Of a stretch of DNA of 64,000 nucleotides, positions 1 through 11,000 are shown one piece after another. Numbering within the stretch: position 1 is the first letter of the stretch; every line of letters starts with the position of its first letter. The DNA is from Sceloporus undulatus (taxonomy: Eukaryota > Chordata > Lepidosauria > Squamata > Phrynosomatidae): contig NC_056527.1 in NCBI RefSeq assembly GCF_019175285.1, positions 106,581,179 to 106,645,178 of the forward strand. The letters are read 5' to 3'. A model generated the notes under the pieces. The model was not told where the DNA came from. It was given only the letters and a program-made list of their open reading frames with translations, and ran no database searches. A program made the position numbers and the translations under genes.

Positions 1-172
1 ATATGTTGTTGATGTATTTTATTGTTGTAACCCTCCTTGATCCTTTTGGGAGAGGCGGGCTATAAACCAATTTTTGTTATTATTATTAATATATAGGTCA
101 CCACTTTGGGCAAGTCACAGTCTCTCAGCCTCAGACGATGGAAACGACTTGAAGGCACTCAACAACAAGTGA
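1..172 (+). repeat. L2-like LINE tail followed by a SINE tail fragment
   Basis: Bases 1-95 resemble the 3' tail of the L2-like LINE seen elsewhere in the window: a degenerate 'gtaagccgccctgag' motif, a 'gggctataaa' motif and a TTA-rich end. Bases about 94-172 match the 3' half of the local tRNA-headed SINE ('gggcaagtcac', 'tctctcagcctca', 'gacttgaaggcac', then an ACA-rich tail). Both are truncated and lie directly upstream of the GRWD1 promoter. Family assignment is by comparison with other copies in this window. Confidence 0.55.
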
Positions 173-325
173 AACTAAGAACACTGTGGATCGAGCCTCT
201 ATTCCATCCACTATGACTATCTCTATGTGGCGTTGAGGCGAGGCGCCTAGAGATAGAAGCGGAAGTAAGGGCAGCTGAAGCCATGAGGGGGCGTGGCCAG
301 AGGGACCCCTTTGCCCACTCTCAAG
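173..325 (+). promoter_or_regulatory. GRWD1: GRWD1 proximal promoter and 5' leader
   Basis: This short CpG-containing stretch precedes the GRWD1 start codon. It has an ETS-like site (GCGGAAGT, about 259-266), a GGCGCC palindrome near 241-248 and a GC-box-like GGGGCGTGG near 287. No TATA box is visible, as expected for a housekeeping gene. The transcription start cannot be fixed from sequence; an upstream ATG at 283 would lie in the leader if transcription starts left of it. Confidence 0.5.
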
Positions 326-375
326 ATGGAGGAGCCCAGCATGCGGGAGATGGAGAGCAGCAGCAGCAGCTCTAG
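283..375 (+). other. Upstream ORF overlapping the GRWD1 start codon
   Basis: An ATG at 283-285 (context gaagccATGa, purine at -3) opens a 30-codon frame that ends at TAG 373-375. It is out of frame with GRWD1 and runs past its start codon at 326. If the transcript starts upstream of 283, scanning ribosomes would meet this ATG first, which could lower GRWD1 translation. Whether the transcript includes it is unknown. Confidence 0.4.
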
Positions 376-3300
376 CAACAGCAGCAGCGATGAGGAGGAG
401 GCAGCAGACGATGTAGAGATGAAGGAGGATGGCCAAGAGGAAAAGAAGGAGCGGGAGAAGGGCCGAGGAGGGGCCTATGTCCCAGGCCAAGGGCCCCCTC
501 CAGCTGCTGGGGAGGAGCTGATCATGGACGAGGGCGCCTACCGCCTCTACCATCGGGCAGGGACTGGTGAGGAAGTTCTGTGGTCTGGCTAATCTGAAAG
601 GAAGGAAGGATCGATAAAGTCTGTGTGCAGAGATCTCATACATGCAGGACTGGGCTGGAGGATTTGCTAGCATCTGAATGCATGGCTGTAGTTTAAGTGG
701 TGCACTTACACCAGTGGTTCCCTTACACCCAAACTATGCCCTTTATGAGATTTTTTGGACTTCAGCTCCCAGAAGCCTCAGCCACGTCGGCCAATAGTCT
801 AGGATTCTGGGAGCTGAAGTCCAAAATTCCCTCTAATAGCACAGTTTGGGAGCCACTGATCTACACCGTAGAAATAATGCAGTTTGATACCACTTTAACT
901 ACCATAGAATCATAAAGTTGGAAGAGACCGCAAGGGCCATCCAGTCTAACCCCATTCTGCCATGCAGGAACTCTCAATCAAAGCATCCCCATTGACAGAT
1001 GGCTATCCATCTGCTCCAAGACCTCCAATGAGGGAGAGTCCACTACACTTCGAGGAACGTGTGTCGAAAAACCAAATTGCCATTCCCTCCGAAGCAGAAT
1101 GTTTGTGACTTGCAGAGAGCATGTGATGGTAGAAATAATGCAGTTTGGCATCACTGTAAGTGCTTTACACTTACAGTGGTGTCAGACTACATTATTTCTA
1201 CAGTGTGAACCCCACTGGGCAAGTGTGGCCAAGTCACATGCTCTCAGCCTCAGGGGATGACAGTGGCAAAGGACAATGGCAAAACTCCAGTTCTCTAAAC
1301 AAATCTTGCCAAGAAAACCCAATGATAGATTTGCCTTAGGGTCACTGTAAGTCAGAAATGACTTGAAGGTACACAGCAGCAACAACCAAGTACCCTAAGA
1401 TCCTTAGAAGTGGGACCCAAATAGGTGCGTAGATAGTCCTTTTGTCGAACTTGTGAATCAAGATGGGTAACTTGTGATGTTGTAGGACTTAATGGGTTTC
1501 GACTCCATTTGTCCCTCATCATGGCTAGGAATTGATGGAAGTTGCAGCCCATCATGTTACCAGCTTCCAGGCTAGAAGAACCTTCCCCAGTCTGGATTAG
1601 CTGATAGCTAACTCATTTGAATGGGATCTGTTTGGAAAAAGCTAGGTTGTCCTTTACGTGCAGTGGGTTGGGACAGAATTAGTAGCAGAAATCAGGCATG
1701 TTTTGTTCTGTCTTCAGATGAACATATATGTAAGCTTAACTGTTAAGGATTAGAGGGAACACGGGTGCATGAAGTTCACTTGAACCAAAAGTGATGACTT
1801 CTTGCTCATCAGCCACTTTTGTAAAGTTGTATTTCATCTCAGTTAAAAGTTTAAGAAAATATAAGGTTAATTTTAACTTCTGTCAGTTTGCTTTTGGGTA
1901 AAGTGAGGGGTTGCACACTCACCCACTGTTATCATGATGGAATGAGGAACAGACCTTTTAGATGGAAACATGGTCAAGTTTTGTTTATTACTATTTGTGA
2001 TATGGAAGAGAAAGTTAAGCTATGTCTTTAAGTCAGTATCGGTTGTGAAACCTCAATACAATGCCAAGAGAGCCTACTATAGCAGAGATGGCAGCTGATC
2101 CCTCTTCTTTTTTGGAAAAAAAAAAATCTTGCTTCTTAGGTGCTCCTTGTTTGAGCTTTGACATTTTACATGATGCCCTTGGAGAGAATCGAACCACTTA
2201 CCCACTGAGTCTTCTCCTCTGTGCTGGAACTCAAGCAGAAAGTGCCCAGGCCAATAGGTGAGATTTGCAAAAATGGCTTTCCGTGTTGAAGCAAGTAAAT
2301 GCACATATAAAATAGGGGTGGGAATCATGTGGCCCTCCAGATGTCAATCTGAAACTCTTAGCAGCCCTTGCCAGCATAGCCAATGGCAAGAAATGCTGGG
2401 AGTTGCAGTACAGTGCCACCTGGAGAGCCACATAATCCCACTCCTGATATGACCTAAGCAAATATATATTTTCTAAATGTATTATCTTCTTCTCTTCTCC
2501 CCTCTGCTCCCCAAAATAACAAAAGGTTGATGGTAATGAAGATGCATAACCTCCATGGGACCAAACAAGCTACCAAAGATACTTTGGGATCAGAAAGCAG
2601 CAGTGATAGTGATGAAGATGAAGACAATGAAGAAAAGAAACCACAACTGGAATTAGCCATGGTTCCCCACTATGGGGGTATCAACAGAGTTCGGGTAGGA
2701 TTTTAAAAAAAAAAATCAGGTTAATTTCTATTCTGCTCTTTTTCCAAGCATGGAGAGGAACATGGTGGTCCTCCCCAATTGCATCCTCACAACAAGTGTG
2801 TAAGGTTAAGTCCGTCTGAGATTGTGCCTGGTGAGTTTAATGGACGAGTAGGGATTTGAATCCAGGTCTCTGCAGTCCTAGTAACATTTTAACCATCCTG
2901 CTGGGCTGTCATTTTTTCCCTTGTGGCAAAAATCCACCTTAATGTTTACATATATCCATTTTTGTTGTTATTGTAGGTGACAGAACTGGGAGACTCACCT
3001 ATAGCTGCTGTTTGGTCTGAGAAGGGGCAGGTGAACATCTATGATCTACAGCGACCCCTGGCAGCAGTGTTTAACTCCCAAACCATGGCGGTCTTCCTGA
3101 GAGAAGAGCAGGCCAAGATCAAACCCATCTTCTCATTTGCTGGGCATATGACTGAGGGGTTTGCTATGGATTGGTCTCCCAAGAAACCAGGTAATCAGCT
3201 GGGATGAATTAATAGCTGACTTTTTCTTCACTGAACTCTAGGTAGTGTACATAATTGTCTTCCTTCCCATGTTACTGTCACAAGAACCCTGTGAGGTAGG

Positions 3301-6300
3301 TCAGTCTGAGTGAGTTACTTAGCCAAGAACATCCAGCTTCATAGCTCATTGCATTTAACCTCCCATTTCCCCTTACAAAACTCCAACTGCTATACCAGGG
3401 GTGAGCAACTGCTGGGGCCAGGGGCCACATTCAGGCATTTGGAACTACTTGGCCGGGCACACCTTTAAATTAATTTTAAAGGAATAAATTGATCTGTTTA
3501 TAGCGTAAAGCTCAGTTAACAAAGTGAATGTGTTCCTGGACATTACTACTTTGACACAAAATTTGGAACAAGAGGCAGTGATAACATAGAATGAGTGGAA
3601 GTAGGTTCCTGCGTCATAAGTTCAGCATGTTTCAGTAAACCTTTTATCTAAAGTTAATATGCACATGTGAAATGAACTAACCAGATCAGGCAAGCCCTGT
3701 ATAAGTAAACAATGACATTTTGAATCATCTAGAAACCACTTGAAATCATCTTCTAAAATGTATCGAGGAATGTTTTATTTTTCTTTCATCAGCCTCCATT
3801 TCCCCCACACTTTCAATTTTAGTTGCTAAACTTATAGATCTATTTTTCTTTCATGAGCTGGGGACAGCAGCTGTTATCTTTGCCAGTTGTAGGCAACACA
3901 CATAGCTACAGTAGAACCCAGCTCTTTCCCAGGTCAAGCCCTACCACATTGTTTACTGCAGACACACTGCTGCAACCCAACACCACAAATTTATGCTTTT
4001 ACAACTATCCTTCCAATGCCAATGCTACTTTAAAAAGCCTCCAGCTAAACAGAGGACAAGGAGGAGATGGACGGGTTAAAAAAACTTTGTAAAAAGAAGC
4101 TTCTTTGTCAGAGACTTTGGCGGGATACAGACCGCCCATTTGGGGCAGCCTGCAGCCGCCACCTTGCGCCACGTATTGGAGACAAGGTGGCAACCACAGT
4201 GGCAACCCAGAGGCCCTAATCAAGCACTTTTTGGGACCAGGGAGAAGTGGCAAAATGCCGCTTCTTCCTGGTCTCAAAAAGGGGTGTCCTTGGGGCTTCA
4301 TGCCCCAGGACACCCTGGGGAGCTACTGCCAGGAGAGAAAGGGGCCACTTGGCCCCTTTCCAACGGCTTCGTTCCCGCAGCTGTTTGGTGGCTGCAGGAA
4401 TGAGGCGCTCCCCAAGAAGGAGCTCCGTTTCGGAGCTCCTTCCGGTGCCGCTGAAGGGGCACCCTAAGCGCCCTGCAGCATCATAGGGACGTCACGCCTG
4501 TGCCGTGCCATTTGGCTGCGGCACGGCCGTGACATCAAAATGGCGGTGCCTGTGTATACAGGGCGCCGCCATTATCACGTCGTCGCGTCATGCTAGAGTT
4601 GCGGGGCGTGCGGTGGCGCTGCCCCTGGGCAACCCTAGCACATATCCAGGCCGGCACAAAGCGCCAGTGTGGAAAGCACCTTTGTTAACTCTAGTTAATT
4701 TAAAGCCAGGACAAGCAAAGCATTTGGAAGCAAGGGACAAGATTTCAAACTAGAGCTGGGAGGAGGGGAGGGAAGTGGGAGGTGGAACATTTGCTCAATA
4801 TGTGTTTGCTGCAGCAAGTGTTATTTGGTATTTTAAGTACTGGGGGTTTCTGCACTTTGAAGGGGGACATTGTGGGGGCCACATTTTGTCCATCTCTGCT
4901 CTGCATCATACTTCTCTCTCATAGCATGAGATGTGAGTTTTGGCATAGCAGAGGAAACAGGCCAGTATGGACGGGCTGCAGCTGGCAATATCTTGGGTCT
5001 CCTCTTTTCCAGGCACTCTTCTGACTGGTGATTGCAACAAAAATATCCATTTATGGACACCCAGGGAAGATGGTTCATGGTTGGTAGACCAGCGGCCTTT
5101 CACTGCCCACACTGCATCTGTGGAAGACCTACAGTGGTCCCCAAATGAAGCTACAGTGAGTTGTAGGCAATTTGCTATATGCAATTTTACAGTAATCATA
5201 ATAGTCAAAACAGTAACCTAAGGCTTACATAACTGTATGCAAGCATAATTGGGGGGAAAGTGCTATTTAACACTGTGGGACTTGCTTCTGAGTAAAAAGG
5301 TGTAGTGTTGTAGTGCTTGTTTATTCTCCACTATTCTTTTCCAACCCAAGATTCTATTACTCATTATGAAATCATAATATTGTGGCTACAATATGGCCCT
5401 CAGGTAGATCTGTGGAATATTTATGCTTTCTGTGTCAATAAGCCCAACTCTTCACAGAGTTAGATGCACCTCAGTAATAACTCTACATAGAAGCAGCCTG
5501 CTTTCCCTTTTTTGTTCCACCTGAACTGTTCTTTTACCTGTCCCCTTTCTCCTTTTGCTCCACCATTGGTTTTGTTTTGTTTTGTTTTTTGAAAACTAAA
5601 CATTCTGCCAAAGCGGAAAGAGAAATGCACCAAGTGACTATATTCCTACAAAGAAAGTAAATTCATGTTGCTGTTTAAGTAACAATTTCACATAGCTAGG
5701 TAGCTGATTTGATTCAGAATTACATGGCACATATTCTGATGGCAATTTATAGGTGAGGAAAGGATGAGGAACAGTTAGATGGGGGTTGTTTAGATGGGGT
5801 GGAATTTTCCAGGGTCTGATAAAAGAGCTAAAAGGCCTACTACCATGTTTTGATTGACAATGTATAACCTCATTCTTGGGCCAGGTTTTTGCTTCCTGCT
5901 CAGCAGATGCTACCATCCGGATCTGGGATATACGGGCAGCACCAGGGAAAGCTTGCATGCTCACCACCAGCCAGGCACATGATGCAGATGTCAATGTGAT
6001 CAGCTGGAACCGAAATGAACCTTTTATTGTGAGCGGTGGTGATGATGGAGCCCTTAAGATCTGGGACCTGAGGCAGTTTCAGGTTAGTTAATGGCTCCGT
6101 ACTGCCAAAATGAGCATATAAGAATATAGATTCTCTTCTCACCCAGTCTTTGGGTTTTCCACTAATGCTGTCCTCCACACTCCACATTCAAAACATATTG
6201 TCTTCTTTCTCTCCACAGAAAGGGTCAGCTGTAGCCACCTTCAAGCAGCACACAGCACCTATCACATCTGTTGAATGGCACCCTACAGACAGTGGTGTAT

Positions 6301-6530
6301 TTGCAGCTTCTGGTGCTGATGATCAGGTGACTCAGTGGGACTTGGCTGTGGAGCGAGATGAGGAAAGTGAAACTGAGGACCCAGCTTTGGCCTCCATCCC
6401 ACCCCAGCTGCTGTTTGTTCACCAAGGAGAGAATGATATTAAGGAGCTGCATTGGCATCCCCAGTGCCCTGGCACCCTCATCACCACAGCCCTATCTGGT
6501 TTCAACATTTTTCGAACCATCAGTGTCTGA
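326..6530 (+). CDS. GRWD1: GRWD1, glutamate-rich WD-repeat protein 1 (complete, 7 coding exons)
   Basis: Coding exons are 326-566, 2140-2257, 2526-2694, 2977-3190, 5013-5155, 5885-6082 and 6219-6530. They join in phase to 464 aa (human about 446). The N terminus is a serine/glutamate-rich acidic tract (about residues 8-60), followed by [12 protein letters not shown]. Exon 3 carries a second acidic run ([15 protein letters not shown]) and then [11 protein letters not shown], typical of the RBBP4-like histone-binding WD family. WD40 repeats fill the rest, with clear units such as [20 protein letters not shown] and [11 protein letters not shown], ending in FRTISV. Family knowledge: a nuclear/nucleolar histone-binding protein linked to ribosome assembly and chromatin at replication origins. 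All introns are GT-AG. The ATG at 326 has a good context (A at -3, G at +4). Exon boundaries are my reading; identity is very secure. Confidence 0.96.
712..1203. repeat. Composite of palindromic MITE pieces and a CR1 3' fragment (GRWD1 intron 1)
   Basis: Bases 712-858 form a palindromic hAT-type MITE: it starts cagtggttccc and ends gggagccactg, with 'ggacttcagctccca' mirrored inside. Bases 860-904 are the head of the 'agaaataatgcagtttga' palindromic MITE. Bases 905-1066 are a CR1 3' end in minus orientation (the 'catagaatcataaagttggaa' type start, then 'gccatgcaggaactctcaatc'). Bases 1129-1203 form a short palindrome with agaaataatgcagtttg at one end and its complement at the other. Confidence 0.65.
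1204..1390 (+). repeat. tRNA-headed SINE, 3' part
   Basis: The fragment shows the shared SINE body: 'ctctcagcctcagggga', 'tgccaagaaaaccca', 'atgacttgaaggtac' and a CAGCAACAAC tail. The tRNA-like head is missing. It lies in GRWD1 intron 1 in the sense direction. Confidence 0.7.
2313..2446. repeat. Palindromic hAT-type MITE ('aggggtggga' family)
   Basis: The ends are inverted repeats: 'aggggtgggaatcatgtggc' at the left and its near complement 'gagccacataatcccactcct' at the right. The interior carries 'ctgggagttgcagt', a motif common to this family. Related copies lie near 9785-9912 and 39998-40128. It is non-coding and sits between GRWD1 exons 2 and 3. Confidence 0.65.
4117..4665. mobile_element. 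GC-rich multi-hairpin non-autonomous element, copy 1 (GRWD1 intron 4)
   Basis: This block is far more GC-rich than its flanks and is built of consecutive inverted repeats. Examples are a hairpin around 4219-4259 (accaggg...cctggt), 4280-4316 (ggggtgtcc...aggacaccc), 4336-4361 (aaaggggcc/ggccccttt), 4370-4405, 4417-4442 (aaggagctcc/ggagctcctt) and 4500-4527 (gtgccgtgcc/gcggcacggc). A second copy with the same hairpin order lies at 13066-13624. It has no coding frame of its own that recurs. The open frames across it are a by-product of high GC. Ends of this copy are blurred, so the limits are approximate. Confidence 0.6.
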
Positions 6531-8086
6531 GGGAAGGGTTATGAAAATGGCTGCCATGTACATAGCCTGTTCTTCACTCATTTCAAAATGGTTGCTACTT
6601 CTTTCCCCTTCAACTGAGAACTTTTTAAAATTGTACCTTCATTGACCTAAATTAACTAATAATTTCTGCTTTTCAAATAGAAATCTGGCATAGTCTTTTG
6701 ATGAGGTTATCACCTTTTCCTGTCCTCCAGTCAATGGGTGATAACGAATAGAGTAGCTGCTCTGTTTTATCTAAACTAATGTTCTTTCTCTTTTCCCTGT
6801 GAGCAACACAGATGACTCAGGCTTCATTTAGATGCTACCATTATGCTATCAGGGAATAGAGTTCAGAGGAAAGTAGGACAAGGAAGGGGGGAAACTGCAT
6901 TCCTGCAGAAGTTCAACTATACCTCCCACCATCCCCCTTAGCATCATTATTAGGTAGTGCACAAGTTCTGGAAGGCCATAGCTTTCCTATCCCTGGGAGT
7001 TTGTGTTGTGTACAGAACAGTCCAGTCTGTATGATTAGTACTTTTGAATTGTCTATGCAAATTATAGACTCTAGCATGCTAACAGTGACAGCCATTTTGC
7101 AACAAGGAGAGTTTATAGTGTATTTTGAAGAGGGTGTATTTGATTAAATATAAATTATTTTGGAAGAAAGATTTAACCCTGCACTCCATGCCTCTTTCTA
7201 CCTCTTACCCCTTGTTTCACAGTGTTATTTGTTTGCCCCTATTGCTTGAGACAACCGAAGGCTGCAGACGTGCTGTGAAAGCCATCTCAAACTCTTCTAG
7301 AGCACCTTTTCCCCAACATGGTGCCTGCTGCTTATGTTGAAATACAGTTTTTATAATCTGCAGCCAGTAGTGGGGATTGTGTTCCAACTACAGTCTGCCC
7401 CTGCAATATGCAGACTTCCCGTACGTGGCTTTGACTGTCCGTGTATGGGAAGTAGCAAGGGAGAAAATGGCACGCAGGAGCGCGCTGCCATACAAACAAA
7501 TGGGACCTGAGCATAGGTGTTTTTTTCTCAAATGCCGGGGGGGGGGGGGGCGGAACGGATCCCCTGCATATGAGAAGGGCAGACTGTATACTGGTGGACA
7601 GCTAGTTGGTGGTTTTCTAGCCATACACGCATTATCACAGGGGTAGCTGTTAAAAATACTTCTGTAATTACAACAAATGATTAAGAATTCCACATACCAA
7701 GGATGGGCAACTGAGGCAAGGGCTTTTTTTTTTTTAGCCTCACAACAGGACACGCTAGTCAATTTTTCCACAACCAGAAGTGATGCCACTTCATGTCATT
7801 TCCAGTTCAGATTTTGGCTGATTTTGAGTGTTTTTAAAAGCTTTTGAAAGGCATGTTGGGGAGTCACCTTTGAGAGTGGTTTCATGTGGCTTGGGACAAT
7901 ATGGAGGTCACAGTCCTTGAATTTATTAAAAATTATCTTGGAAGTAACCTGAGGGCTACAAAAATGGGGTTGGGTCTGCATTCAACCCACTTACCTCACC
8001 TGCCTACATGTCAGATGTGAACAAGGCAAAAGTCTTATGAGAGGCAATCATAGTTCTTTCACAGTGACAACCGCATCTGCTTGCTC
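6531..8086. other. GRWD1-TSEN34 convergent intergenic region
   Basis: The 3' ends of GRWD1 (+) and TSEN34 (-) face each other across about 1.55 kb. A possible GRWD1 poly(A) signal variant (AATAGA) lies near 6677, and no canonical AATAAA is obvious close to the stop. The region holds the pogo-type MITE at 7391-7586 and a run of G near 7539-7550. From about 7694 there is a degenerate repeat starting 'ggatgggcaactgaggc'. I see no further gene. Confidence 0.5.
7391..7586. mobile_element. Pogo/mariner-type MITE with TA target duplication
   Basis: The terminal inverted repeats are CAGTCTGCCC (7391-7400) and GGGCAGACTG (7577-7586), flanked on both sides by TA (7389-7390 and 7587-7588), the target of Tc1/mariner/pogo transposases. 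Near-terminal sequence 'ctgcaatatgcagac' and 'cccctgcatatgag' extends the symmetry. It is about 196 bp with no coding capacity. Confidence 0.75.
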
Positions 8087-11000
8087 TTACTGCATCCCAG
8101 TCCATTGCAAAGATGTATATGTTGCAGTCCCATCCTTGCCTGCTGAACAGATTAGAACTGTCTTCTTGACATTAGTGCCAAGGCGCCCTGCACTGATGAT
8201 GTCACATAAGGAGAGAGGGGTATCTTGAGAGACACAGAGGGCTATGTAATGGGCATGGAAACGCATGGGATCACCTGTAAGAACAGAAGGTATAAAATTT
8301 AGTAAAGGCTCTCCCCCTGCCCCAGATAAAGAGCAATCTTCTAGGAGGATGAGATGTTTCTTAAAAACCAGACAGGCAGTTTTCCCATGCCAGCTTTTCC
8401 AAAGCTGGCACTCTCTGCATGTGTTGGACTACATCTGCAGCCATGCTGGCTGTAGATGGTAAGGGTTATAGTCTAAAGTGGAACATGCCAGATTGAAAGA
8501 CACTGGCATTAAAAAAAATCCTGACTTTTTAAAGACACCTCTTATCATTGTCAAAGACTGCTTCTTATGTTAAAACGGGCTTGTAACAAATGTTACACCC
8601 AGAAGTTTTTGGCTTACAACATCCTAGCCAAAAGAGCCACTGGCCAGAGATTCTGGGATCTGTAGTGCGCAAACATCTGGAAGCCTTCAACTGCTCACTT
8701 TTGTTCTACAAGAAACCCATTTCAAAAATTTGATCTTAGCAAAGGTTCTACCTCCCAAAAAATTTGGGGCTGGGGATTAGTGGGAACCATTTGGAGGGCA
8801 GTAAGTGGCAAGAATTTAGAGACAGGCATTAATACTGGGCTGCAAACAATTTTTCTATAGAGCTTTCAATTCTCTGAAGGTTAATTCATTCATGGCTGCA
8901 TGCCAGTAGAAGCAGGATGAATAGCTCTTCTCCATACATCCATTTTAGCATTCTCCCCTTTGTTTTGCCATCATTCTGTTCCCTCTGGACTCCCTCTTCC
9001 CTCATGCATTAAATTAGGCTGAGGCTACAGGCTTCCCACCCCTGTTTTAAGAAAATATCATCCTGATTCCTCATTTTCAAACTGCCCTCCCTTTTCAGTA
9101 ACAGGCTGACTAAGCCTATCTTAGATGAATAGCCAGTTCCTTCCTAGGCCAAAAGATGAAGAGAGAGGGATGACTCTCCAGCTGGTTTTCAATTTGCCTT
9201 CGCTGCTCATGGTGAGCTTTGACATTTCATTCTTCAACTGAAGAGGCTCATTGGGTAGTCTGGTTCTGATAATCCCACTGTCTGTTTCCCTCCCTCCTTT
9301 CCCAGGAATCTTTCACTACCTGGATAAACAAGGAAGTCACCCCCAAATTTGCTCCCACTAGTGATGTAGAAGCCCTTTCCCCAGAGGCTCCGGAAAATGC
9401 AATAACGCATCTCGTGGTCTGGTTGTCCAGTGTAAGGCCAGTCTTTGGAGGGTACATGCCAATCCACCACCACCTCTTCTTGGCATGGGTAAACACGTTC
9501 TGTTGGGAGTTGGATCATCATTGAGTCTCGAGGAAGCACAAAACTGGGCTCCACCTCTCCAAGCTTGGAGGGAGGCTCTGGAAATGAAAGGAGAGGTGCA
9601 CTTGTACCAGTGTGCTAAATGGCCTAAGTCAGCCTTTCCCATCCAATGCCTCCAACCACAATTCCCATCACTGCAGGCATCTCGTTGAAGAACAAGGAAA
9701 TTGTAGTCCAGCATATCTGTTGGTGCCTTGTGTGGGTAAGGCTGTCTTTGAATTGTAAGACAAGTTGTGAGTTTGTGATTAAAGCAGGGGTAAGGAACCT
9801 ATGGCCCTCCAGTTGTTGCTGGATAAACTCCCATCATCCATGAGCCTCTCCATAGTTGGCTAGGGTTGATGGGAGTTGGAATCCAACAAGACCCAAAGGG
9901 CACTAGTTCTAACCTGAAAATTTAAAATAGATCATGTGAAATCATGAAGTAGGGAAGCAGAAAACAGGCCAAATTTACATCTTTCCCCTAAATTTACTCA
10001 GTCAAGAGACCCCCCCCCCCCAATTTCCCAGCAAAAAAAGAGTTAAGCTTTCTAGTGCGGTATGTCTATGCATGTATATTTTCTAACAAGGTCATATGCT
10101 GAATGAGAAACTGCATAGCTATGGAAATACAATGCAATTTATCATTGCTTGTGGAGCTCTAAGTACTAAAGGTTGTTTAACAGTAATCAAATCAGAGGGA
10201 AGAGGAGAGAAAGCTGGAAAGTAAAATGCACATATTGGCCAAAATCCAATTGCCAGTCACAGACACAACAAGCTCACCAAAACAGAGGAACTTGGGCTAA
10301 GTGCTGACTTAACAAGTTCCCACCAATTCAGTAGGTCTGCTCTACTTGCAAACTTAGGGCATTATTGGTACTAAAGATTCAATAAGAGCTGTGCTGGATG
10401 AGGCCATGGCTTTATCTAGTCAGGCATCCTACTTCCAGCCTTGTCCATCCAGATCTTTCTAGGAAGCCTACATGCAGCCTATTCTGAAGTGTGCTGCACC
10501 TGTGTACAGAAGCACTGTTTGTCTATCATGGGTATTGATAAACCTACCCTGTATGAATGGTTCCATTTTAAAGCCACTTAAGTCTCAGAGCCATCATCAC
10601 GTCTGGTAGCAACAAATTCCATACTGCAAAATATATCATATGGGAAAGTAGTAGTTTTATCTGCCATGAGCCTGCTGCAATTATCTTTTGTAACGTGATC
10701 CTGAGTTGGTGTTTTACAAGAGATGGCAAAAAGTTGCCCTCCAGCTACAGTCATTGTAATCCAGTCCACAATGCTTACGCTTAAGGTTACTTAGAGCATC
10801 CTAAATTTTAATAATGTGGGGTGGATACAAGAACATTTACAGTACCTTAGTCTGACCGCTATGAGTATTCTATATATCCCAAGACAAGTTGTCATTGCTA
10901 CAAGTCTGAGACACTACCCTGATTTTTACAACCAAAATTCCTCAGATTGTGCAGGACTGCATCCTCTGTCATCCCCAACTACAACTGATACTTGGTTGCA

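Noticed and set aside
131-673. 180-codon open frame on the minus strand
   Set aside because: It is antisense to GRWD1 exon 1 and its leader; the leucine/alanine-rich product is the complement of the acidic serine/glutamate tract.
3396-4904. Possible 1.5-kb element with ends 'caggggtgagcaac' and 'gtccatctctg' around the GC-rich element
   Set aside because: End similarity is weak (about 10 of 15 bases) and no target duplication was found.
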